Assembly (NCBI GenBank): GCA_035517495.1
Contig: DATIYT010000141.1
Location: 1-64,000, forward strand
Source: DASZHJ01 sp035517495
GTDB lineage: Bacteria > Pseudomonadota > Alphaproteobacteria > ATCC43930 > CGMCC-115725
Reading direction: 5' to 3'
Length of the DNA stretch: 64,000 nucleotides
This document shows positions 58,047 through 64,000 of this stretch, one piece after another. The position numbers and the translations under genes are program-made. Under the pieces are notes generated by a model. It did no database searches. It had not been told where the DNA came from and saw nothing but the letters and a program-made list of their open reading frames with translations. Positions within the stretch are counted from its first letter, which is position 1, and each line of letters starts with the position of its first letter.

Positions 58047-59299
58047 TCCAGCACCTCCGCGAAGGGAAGGAAGGGAACGGCATCCCCGGGGTTCAGGTTC
58101 TCCACATGCTCGTCGAGCACGACGAAACCTGCGGACTCCACCATCGAACTCAGAATCCCGGCGCCATCACGCGGGAACTTTTGCGCAACCCAACCCCCTC
58201 GCGGCGCGGGATCGAGGCGGGCGCGGAGGTATTCACGCCGGCCCCGCTTCTTGCGATAGGTGAAACCGGAGGCGACCGGGAAGCTCAAGGGCTCGCCCGC
58301 GTTTGCGCCCGCAAGGCGCAGGATCAAGGGCCGCGCCAGCACCAGGAACGTGACCATTACCGCGACGGGATTGCCGGGCAAGCCGAGGAACGGCACGCGC
58401 CCCACTTGACCCAGCGCCACCGGCCGCCCCGGCTTGATGGCCAGGCGCCAGAAGTGCAGGCGCCCCAGGGCTTCGACCGCGGCCTTCATGTGATCCTCCT
58501 CGCCGGTCGACATGCCGCCCGACGCGACGATGAGGTCGTGGGTCGACGCCGCGCGCGCAAGCGCGTCGCCGACCGCGTCGCGCCGGTCGGGCACGATGCC
58601 GAGATCGCTCACTTCAAGGCCGAGACCGGCCAGCATCGCTCGCAGCGCATAGCGGTTCGCGTCATAAATTGCGCCGGGTGGCAACGCCGAGCCGGGCTCG
58701 CGCACCTCGTCGCCGCTCGAGAGCAGCGCCGCGCGCAGGCGCCGATAGACCGGAAGCTTGGTCAAGCCCAACGACGCCGCGAGACCGACCTCTTGCGGGC
58801 GGAGCCGGGTGCCCGCTGTAAGCACGGTTGCGCCCGAGCGCACGTCCTCGCCGGCGCGGCGGCGGTTGGCGCCGCGTTTCAAGCCCGGCGGCAGGCGGAC
58901 CCCATCGCCTTCGGCGATACAATCCTCCTGCATGAAGACGGTGTCGAGGCCTTCGGGCATCGGCGCACCCGTGAAGATGCGGATCGCCTCGCCGCGGCGC
59001 GCCGCGCGGCCGAGCGGATGACCCGCTGCCGCGCGTCCCGCGACCGGCAGCGTCGTGGACGCCCCCGATGCCAGATCGTCGAAGCAGACGGCGTAGCCAT
59101 CGACCGCGGAATTGTCATGCGGTGGGACGCTCATGGGGGCGATCACGGGTGCGGCGAGAATGCGGCCTCGCGCCGCGTCGAGCGGCACCATTTCGCTTTC
59201 CGGCAGCACCACCGTGCGTTCGGCGATCAAGCGCAGCGCCTCGGCGCCGGTCATCAGCTCACCGCCGAACGCAAAGCAGTCGTCGCTGAGCTGAGCCAT
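58043..59299 (-). CDS. moeA: Molybdopterin molybdenumtransferase MoeA
   Basis: Inserts molybdate into adenylated molybdopterin. The 418-residue protein has 'PPHDNSAVDGYAV', 'AAGHPLGRAARRGEAIRIFTGAPMPEGLDTVFMQEDC', 'GANRRRAGEDVRSGATVL', 'PQEVGLAASLGLTKLPVYRRLRAALLSSGDEV', 'IYDANRYALRAMLAGLG', 'LIVASGGMSTGEEDHMKAAVE' and 'FLGLPGNPVAVMVTF', all family signatures. ATG 59299 is one base pair after the mobB stop region, and a longer upstream frame is non-homologous. Confidence 0.96.
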   Translation of the reverse strand: MAQLSDDCFAFGGELMTGAEALRLIAERTVVLPESEMVPLDAARGRILAAPVIAPMSVPPHDNSAVDGYAVCFDDLASGASTTLPVAGRAAAGHPLGRAARRGEAIRIFTGAPMPEGLDTVFMQEDCIAEGDGVRLPPGLKRGANRRRAGEDVRSGATVLTAGTRLRPQEVGLAASLGLTKLPVYRRLRAALLSSGDEVREPGSALPPGAIYDANRYALRAMLAGLGLEVSDLGIVPDRRDAVGDALARAASTHDLIVASGGMSTGEEDHMKAAVEALGRLHFWRLAIKPGRPVALGQVGRVPFLGLPGNPVAVMVTFLVLARPLILRLAGANAGEPLSFPVASGFTYRKKRGRREYLRARLDPAPRGGWVAQKFPRDGAGILSSMVESAGFVVLDEHVENLNPGDAVPFLPFAEVLD

Positions 59300-59300
59300 T

Positions 59301-59804
59301 TCAGCGCTCGAACGGGGCGGCGCGGGCGAGCACCAACGTCGCGATTCCCGCGACGTCGTCGATGTCGAGGCGCGGTACCGGAAGATCCGCGATCGCCGCA
59401 TCGGAAGCGACCGCGATCACCGTTCTGTCCTCGCGGCAGAGCAGCGGCTTGCCCAGCGACGGGCGGTGCACTTCGAGCTTCGGGTGCGGATGGCGCTTGA
59501 ACCCCTCGACCAGCACCAGGTCGACCGGCGACATCGCGCCGAGCAGCGCTTCGAGGCTCGGTTCCGCGGCGCCGCGATGCTCGCGCATGAGCGCCCAGCG
59601 TCGCGCCGATGCCACCATGACCTCGACTGCGCCCGCTTCGCGGTGGCGGTAGCTGTCCTTGCCGGGCTGATCCACGTCGAATTCATGATGCGCGTGCTTG
59701 ACGGTTGAGACCGCGACGCCGCGCCGGGCCAACTCCGGCAGCAGCCGCAGCACCAGCGTCGTCTTGCCGGCGCCGCTCCAGCCCGCGAGTCCGAACACCC
59801 GCAT
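59301..59804 (-). CDS. mobB: Molybdopterin-guanine dinucleotide biosynthesis adaptor MobB
   Basis: A 167-residue P-loop GTPase assisting MobA in forming the MGD cofactor. Walker A 'GLAGWSGAGKTTLVLRLLPEL', then 'VSTVKHAHHEFDVDQPGKDSYRHREAGA' and 'DLVLVEGFKRHPHPKLEVHR' are family hallmarks. ATG 59804 begins the conserved MRVFGLAG; the longer upstream frame overlaps pgsA. mobA is not in the window. Confidence 0.94.
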   Translation of the reverse strand: MRVFGLAGWSGAGKTTLVLRLLPELARRGVAVSTVKHAHHEFDVDQPGKDSYRHREAGAVEVMVASARRWALMREHRGAAEPSLEALLGAMSPVDLVLVEGFKRHPHPKLEVHRPSLGKPLLCREDRTVIAVASDAAIADLPVPRLDIDDVAGIATLVLARAAPFER

Positions 59805-59815
59805 CGCGATCCCGG

Positions 59816-60418
59816 TCACGCGATGTGGCGCGGCTCCGCCGCCGGCGAAGCGGGGCGGTCGGCCGGGACGTCCATGTGATTGAGCCCGGCGTGCAGATAG
59901 TCGTAGCCGGTGATCAGGGTCAGCACCGCCGCGATCCAGAGCATGATCTCGCCGATAATCCGCACGGGGATCGCGCTCGGACCTGCATCGCCCACGAGCA
60001 AAATGCCGATCGCCACCATCTGGATTCCGGTCTTCCACTTGGCGAGCCGCGAGACCGGCAAGCCTACCCGAATCGTCGCCAAATGCTCGCGCAGGCCCGA
60101 GACCAAGATTTCCCGCATTAGGATCACCAGCGCGGGAAGGACCGTCCATTCCGAGATCCGTTCCTTTCCCACGAGCATGAAGAGCGCCGCACCCACCAGC
60201 AACTTGTCGGCGATCGGGTCGAGGAAGCGGCCCAGTTCCGATTGCTGCTGCCATCGCCGCGCCATGTGCCCGTCGAGCCAATCGGTGATGCCGGCGATCG
60301 TGAAGATCGCGCAGGCGATCCAGGGCGCCTCGCGGCCGGGAAGATAGAACGTCCCCACCAGCAGGGGGACCGCGGCGATACGCGAGATCGTGAGCAGGTT
60401 CGGAAGCGTCGTCAGCAT
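59816..60418 (-). CDS. pgsA: CDP-diacylglycerol-glycerol-3-phosphate 3-phosphatidyltransferase
   Basis: Makes phosphatidylglycerol-phosphate, the committed step to phosphatidylglycerol and cardiolipin. The 200-residue membrane protein has the CDP-alcohol phosphotransferase motif D-G-x2-AR-x8-G-x3-D-x3-D as 'DGHMARRWQQQSELGRFLDPIADK', plus several helices ('LLVGTFYLPG', 'WTVLPALVILMREILVSGLREHLA'). It starts 'MLTTLPNLLTISRIAAVPLLV', typical of PgsA. It lies 34 bp downstream of uvrC, a common proteobacterial pair. Confidence 0.96.
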   Translation of the reverse strand: MLTTLPNLLTISRIAAVPLLVGTFYLPGREAPWIACAIFTIAGITDWLDGHMARRWQQQSELGRFLDPIADKLLVGAALFMLVGKERISEWTVLPALVILMREILVSGLREHLATIRVGLPVSRLAKWKTGIQMVAIGILLVGDAGPSAIPVRIIGEIMLWIAAVLTLITGYDYLHAGLNHMDVPADRPASPAAEPRHIA

Positions 60419-60451
60419 GGTACGGACTCGGCTGAGAAGCCTGCGGCGATT

Positions 60452-62392
60452 TTAGCCGCCGGCATGGAAATGATCATAAACCTTTTTTGCCACCGCCTTA
60501 CTGATCCCGGCAACCGCCTCCAGATCGGCGAGGCCGGCCCGCGCCACCGTGCGCGCCGAGCCGAAATGATGCAGCAGCGCCTTCTTGCGCTTGGCGCCGA
60601 TCCCCGGCACCTCGTCCAGCGGCGAGGCGCCGATCGCCTTGGCGCGGCGCGCGCGGTGGCTGCCGATCGCAAAGCGGTGCGCTTCGTCGCGCAGGCGTTG
60701 CAGATAGTAGAGCACCGGGCTCTTGGGATCGAGACCGCGCGGCGGTTTCCCCGGCATGAAAAAGCGTTCGCGGCCGGCGTCCCGGTCGGGACCCTTGGCG
60801 ATCGCGACCACCGGGATGTCGGCGATGCCGAGATCGGCCAGCACCTGCTGCGCGCTCGCGAGCTGGCCCTCGCCGCCGTCGATCAGCAGGAGATCGGGCC
60901 AGCTCTCGCTCTCGCGCGCCGGATCCTCCCTAAGCGCGCGCGCGAAGCGGCGGCTCAGCACCTCGCGCATCATCGCGTAGTCGTCGCCCGGCGCCATCGC
61001 AACTGCCTCGCCGTCCGCCGCGGTTCCGCCTTGGTCGCCCCGGATATTGAACTTGCGGTAGGCGTTCTTGCGGAAGCCTTCCGGACCCGCGACGATCATG
61101 GCGCCCACGGAGTGGGCTCCCTGGATATGGCTGTTGTCGTAGACCTCGATGCGCTCGGGCGGCGCCTCCAGGCCGAACAGCTCGGCGACCCCTTCGAGAA
61201 GACGCTGCTGCGTCGCGCTCTCCGCAAGCCGCCGCGCCAGCGCTTCCCGCGCGTTCACAAGCGCGTGCGCGACCAGGTTCGCCTTGTCGCCGCGTTGCGG
61301 AACCGACAGCGCGACCTTGGCGCCGGCGCGCACCGAGAGCGCCTCGGCGAGCAGCTCCCCTTCCGCAGGCGCCTCGCTCAGGAGAATGAGGCGCGGCGGC
61401 GGGTGCGTCTCGTAGAATTGGCCGAGGAAGCCCGCCAGCACCTCGCCCGAGCCAAGCTGCCGATCGTGGCTCGGGAAATAGGCGCGGTTGCCCCAGTTCT
61501 GTCCGGCGCGGAAGAAGAACACCTGAACGCAGGTATGGCCTCCCGCCTGGTGCACGGCGACCACGTCGGCATCGCTGATGCCGTCGAGCGCCACGTCCTG
61601 GTGGCCCTGCACGTGGGTCAAGCCGCGGATGCGGTCGCGGATCAGCGCCGCCGCCTCGAAGTCGAGATTCTGCGAGAGCTGCTGCATCTGCTCGGCCAAG
61701 CGCTGCTGTACCTCGCTGCTGCGTCCCTTGAGGAAGTTGCGGGCGTCCTCCACCAGCTTCGAATAGGCCGCGCGGTCGATGCGGCCGACGCAGGGCGCGC
61801 TGCAACGCTTGATTTGATAGAGCAGACAGGGGCGCGTGCGCGCATCGAACACGCTGTCGCTGCACGAGCGCAACAGGAACGCCCGCTGCAGCGCGACGAG
61901 CGTGCGCCCGACCGCGCCCGCCGAGGCAAAGGGCCCGAAATATTCGCCGGGCTCGTTGCGGGCACCCCGATACTTCGCAAGCTTCGGGAATTCATGCGCG
62001 CTGGTGAGATGAATGTAGGGGAACGACTTGTCGTCGCGCAGCAGCACGTTGTAGCGCGGCATCAGGCGCTTGATGAGATTGTTCTCGAGCAGCAGGGCCT
62101 CGACTTCGGTGTGCGTCACCACCACTTCGAGGCTGCGGGTTTCCGAGACCATCCGTTTGAGGCGGGTCGAGAGATTCGCAAAATTGGTATAGTGGACGAC
62201 GCGCGCGCGGAGGTTACGCGCCTTGCCCACGTAAAGCGCGTCGCCGCGGCGGTCGAGCATGCGATAAACCCCGGCGCTGCTCGGCAAGGTCTTGAGCGCT
62301 TCGCGGATCACCTCGAGGCCGTGGCTCAGCGAATCCGCCGGCGGAGGCGACACCTCGGGGCTGTCTGTTACCTCGGTCATGAGCAGGCTCAC
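60452..62392 (-). CDS. uvrC: Excinuclease ABC subunit C
   Basis: Makes both incisions in nucleotide excision repair. The 646-residue protein has the GIY-YIG domain ('GVYRMLDRRGDALYVGKARNLRARVVHYTNFANLSTRLKRMV'), Cys cluster 'PCLLYQIKRCSAPCVGRI', UVR domain ('FLKGRSSEVQQRLAEQMQQLSQNLDFEAAALIRDRIRGL'), RNase H-like nuclease ('RIEVYDNSHIQGAHSVGAMIV', 'LLLIDGGEGQLASAQQVL') and C-terminal HhH ('LDEVPGIGAKRKKALLHHFGSARTVARAGLADLEAVAGISKAVAKKVY'). ATG 62392 or 62380 could be the start. Confidence 0.97.
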   Translation of the reverse strand: MSLLMTEVTDSPEVSPPPADSLSHGLEVIREALKTLPSSAGVYRMLDRRGDALYVGKARNLRARVVHYTNFANLSTRLKRMVSETRSLEVVVTHTEVEALLLENNLIKRLMPRYNVLLRDDKSFPYIHLTSAHEFPKLAKYRGARNEPGEYFGPFASAGAVGRTLVALQRAFLLRSCSDSVFDARTRPCLLYQIKRCSAPCVGRIDRAAYSKLVEDARNFLKGRSSEVQQRLAEQMQQLSQNLDFEAAALIRDRIRGLTHVQGHQDVALDGISDADVVAVHQAGGHTCVQVFFFRAGQNWGNRAYFPSHDRQLGSGEVLAGFLGQFYETHPPPRLILLSEAPAEGELLAEALSVRAGAKVALSVPQRGDKANLVAHALVNAREALARRLAESATQQRLLEGVAELFGLEAPPERIEVYDNSHIQGAHSVGAMIVAGPEGFRKNAYRKFNIRGDQGGTAADGEAVAMAPGDDYAMMREVLSRRFARALREDPARESESWPDLLLIDGGEGQLASAQQVLADLGIADIPVVAIAKGPDRDAGRERFFMPGKPPRGLDPKSPVLYYLQRLRDEAHRFAIGSHRARRAKAIGASPLDEVPGIGAKRKKALLHHFGSARTVARAGLADLEAVAGISKAVAKKVYDHFHAGG

Positions 62393-62732
62393 TGATGCGC
62401 CAACCGGGCCTTTGGATCAAGACACCGCCGGCCGAAGGCCGCAGAAATCCGCGCCTTCCCGTGGTCTATCCACGATTCCTGTGGATAAACATGTTGAAAA
62501 ACCATAGCCGCGGCGCTTCTGACCGCACCAATTCTTATTTTTGTCATGTCTGCTCAAAAATTGATCAATTTTCTAATGAGTTGATATTGAAGGCTAATTT
62601 CAATGTCAAGCGTAAACGTCCAGCAACATTTGTGAAATTAACGTTTGCGCCCGGCGCGAGCGTCGGGCCGGACGGTCGGTGTGAACAACTCCGAGCGCGA
62701 AGCCGCGGTTTTCTGCGGTTTTCCGGCCGACG
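62393..62732. promoter_or_regulatory. A/T-rich intergenic region with palindromes upstream of uvrC
   Basis: No gene is supported in these 340 bp. The stretch 62525-62640 is strikingly A/T-rich for this genome and holds AAAATTGATCAATTTT (62557-62572, a perfect 16-bp palindrome) and ATTGAA-N7-TTCAAT (62586-62604). It lies between the folB stop and the uvrC start, so the uvrC promoter and a regulator-binding site are probable. The expected SOS box of alphaproteobacteria (GTTC-N7-GTTC) was not found. Confidence 0.45.
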
Positions 62733-63203
62733 TCAGCGCAAAACCGGCATCGCTTGGGCGTTTCCTGCTTCTTCCGCCTCCCCGGGCAGCGAATTGGCGC
62801 GGAAAATCTCGACCCCAACCGAACCTGCATCTGGATAAACCTCGAGCTTTTCGACCCTGACTCGCGCCCCAGCGACGCGCTGGTCGCCGAGGCAGGTGGC
62901 CGCAATTCGCTCGGCCAGGGTCTCAACCAGATTGACGTGACCGGCGGCGACGATCGCGCGCACGCCCCGGACGATCTCGTCATAGCAGACGACGTTGCTC
63001 AGGTCGTCCTCGATCGGGCGGGGCTCATCGCGGACCCAGAGGTCGAGGTTGATGCGCACGCGCTGCCGCGTGCCGCGCTCGCGCCGGAGCACGCCGATCT
63101 CGCAGGGCAGCACCAGGTCGCGGATCAGTATCCGCCGCATGCCGGGCGCCAAATTCCTGTCGGCCTCGCCGCCATGGGTTGCGTGTTCGAGCGTCTGTGT
63201 CAT
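62733..63203 (-). CDS. folB: Dihydroneopterin aldolase
   Basis: Cleaves 7,8-dihydroneopterin to 6-hydroxymethyl-dihydropterin and glycolaldehyde in folate synthesis. Family motifs: 'IRDLVLPCEIGVLRRERGTRQRVRINLDLWV', 'LSNVVCYDEIVRGVRAIV', 'HVNLVETLAERIAATCL' (catalytic Glu) and 'VRVEKLEVYPDA' (catalytic Lys). The first ATG (63203) lies inside the CATCTGTGT repeat and gives 21 extra residues; ATG 63140 (MRRILIRD) matches normal FolB length, so it may be the true start. The C-terminal ~20 residues are extra. Confidence 0.9.
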   Translation of the reverse strand: MTQTLEHATHGGEADRNLAPGMRRILIRDLVLPCEIGVLRRERGTRQRVRINLDLWVRDEPRPIEDDLSNVVCYDEIVRGVRAIVAAGHVNLVETLAERIAATCLGDQRVAGARVRVEKLEVYPDAGSVGVEIFRANSLPGEAEEAGNAQAMPVLR

Positions 63204-63223
63204 CTGTGTCCGTCTGTGTTTTG
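63191..63223. repeat. Dispersed repeat (CATCTGTGT family), upstream of folB
   Basis: CGTCTGTGTCATCTGTGTCC followed by GTCTGTGTTTTGC, three tandem TCTGTGT units matching the copies at 48801 and 57121. It overlaps the most upstream possible folB start codon. Confidence 0.65.
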
Positions 63224-63270
63224 CAGCCGAAAGCGATTCCAGCCAAGGAAATTAACGATGCGCATCAAAA

Positions 63271-64000
63271 TCACCGGCCGCGGCGATGCCGGGCGCGCGC
63301 TTTCTCGCGCGCCATCTGCTTCGCCGAGGTGCCGGCGCGGCCGCCTGTCGAGCGGCCGCTCGGCCGCTGTCCCAACGCTACCGCGCGCGAATTCTCCTCG
63401 GACGGAAGGCCGAGATCGATCTGTTCCAGGCGCTTGATCTCATCACGCAGCCGCGCCGCTTCCTCGAATTCGAGATCGGCGGCGGCGGCGCGCATGCGCT
63501 TTTCCAGGTCGGCGATCACGGTCTTGAGGTCGGCGCCCTGGTAGTGCGCGGCCTCGCCCTCGCCGAGACCGACGGTCAGGTGATCTCGTTCGTAGACGCT
63601 CTCGAGAATATCGGAGATACCGCGGCGGATACTTTCGGGCGTGATGCCGTGCTCGGCGTTGTAAGCCTGCTGTTTCTCGCGCCGGCGGTTGGTCTCATCG
63701 ATCGCCGCCTTCATGCTGTCGGTCACGCGGTCGGCGTAGAGGATGGCGCGGCCCTCGACGTTGCGCGCGGCGCGGCCGATGGTCTGGATGAGCGCGGTGC
63801 GCGAGCGGAGATACCCCTCTTTGTCCGCGTCCAGGATTCCCACCATCGCGCATTCCGGGATGTCGAGTCCCTCGCGCAGCAGGTTGATTCCAACAAGCAC
63901 GTCGAAGACGCCCAAGCGCAGGTCGCGGATGATCTCGATCCGTTCGAGCGTATCCACGTCCGAGTGCATATAGCGCACGCGGATGCCGTTCTCGTGCAGG
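63271..64000 (-). CDS. uvrB: Excinuclease ABC subunit B, C-terminal part (5' end outside window)
   Basis: At least 242 C-terminal residues of UvrB, the damage-verifying helicase-like subunit of excision repair; the frame continues past position 64000. Visible are helicase motifs 'GIRVRYMHSDVDTLERIEIIRDLRLGVFDVLVGINLLREGLDIPECAMVGILDADKEGYLRS', motif VI 'LIQTIGRAARNVEGRAILYAD' and the UVR domain 'IADLEKRMRAAAADLEFEEAARLRDEIKRLE', which binds UvrC. A basic tail (AKQMAREKARARHRRGR) ends the protein. It is on the same strand as folB and uvrC. Confidence 0.97.
   Translation of the reverse strand, partial: LHENGIRVRYMHSDVDTLERIEIIRDLRLGVFDVLVGINLLREGLDIPECAMVGILDADKEGYLRSRTALIQTIGRAARNVEGRAILYADRVTDSMKAAIDETNRRREKQQAYNAEHGITPESIRRGISDILESVYERDHLTVGLGEGEAAHYQGADLKTVIADLEKRMRAAAADLEFEEAARLRDEIKRLEQIDLGLPSEENSRAVALGQRPSGRSTGGRAGTSAKQMAREKARARHRRGR

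Noticed and set aside
60242..62395. A 717-codon plus-strand ORF opposite uvrC and pgsA
   Set aside because: It is antisense to uvrC, rich in Arg/Ala/His as expected for a shadow frame, and has no domain; UvrC on the minus strand is unambiguous.

Overview
The window is a GC-rich, densely packed chromosomal segment from an alphaproteobacterium. The evidence is synteny and gene families: ychF-pth-rplY(CTC)-prs, lgt-midA-pgeF, uvrC-pgsA-moaD/moaE, a PetP/PetR-like regulator pair with a sensor kinase, a phasin gene flanked by PhaR-type operators, and alphaproteobacterial palindromic repeats. The genus cannot be fixed from sequence alone; a soil- or plant-associated Rhizobiales/Rhodospirillales-type organism is the best guess. 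No rRNA, tRNA, CRISPR array, transposase or integrase was found.

Layout. 1-4752 (minus): one uninterrupted open frame of at least 1584 codons, running off the left edge, that encodes three adenylation (A) domains in tandem with no carrier or condensation domain between them; the second and third are recent copies. 5205-9312: a NitT/TauT-type permease/ATPase pair without its binding protein, a stand-alone double-Cache sensor-like protein and a TrpX-type binding protein. 9444-16229: LLM flavin oxidoreductase, prfC, an exported protein with a strong terminator, a MetX-like hydrolase, a cyclic-nucleotide-gated K+ channel and small proteins. 16244-20822: a complete Liv-type branched-chain amino acid ABC importer (livF-G-M-H-K). 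20948-24610: an exported dienelactone-hydrolase-like protein and a membrane-anchored pentapeptide-repeat protein. 24713-27385: mtnP-mtnA-class II aldolase, a methylthioadenosine/5'-deoxyadenosine salvage cassette. 27515-31435: two-subunit aconitase X, dienelactone hydrolase and an MmgE/PrpD protein. 31452-35427: a class III cyclase with a c-heme-type sensor domain, threonine aldolase and a D-2-hydroxyacid dehydrogenase.

35654-46337 (all minus): housekeeping genes (ychF, pth, rplY, prs, pgeF, midA, lgt, hldD) around a less usual group: a creatinase/ectoine-hydrolase-type M24 protein that has lost the metal ligands, an M14-like DUF2817 protein, a lipoprotein and a 22-codon ORF translationally coupled to the lipoprotein. 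46455-51178 (plus): ubiK, ybjN, proC, ybaK, a TetR regulator, the phasin gene with its operators, csaA and an exported peptide. 51189-64000 (minus): hydrolase/SCP2-like pair, kinase-regulator-MarR cluster, a molybdopterin cluster (moaE, moaD, moeA, mobB) interleaved with a glycosyltransferase and an SDR, pgsA, uvrC, folB and the 3' part of uvrB.

Non-coding structure: at least four dispersed intergenic repeats built on CATCTGTGT units, a second repeat family shared by 13196-13290 and 35566-35645, and a pair of palindromes at 33111-33211. The most unusual feature is the tandem A-A-A protein. The PhaR operators and the coupled micro-ORF are the clearest details that routine annotation would miss.
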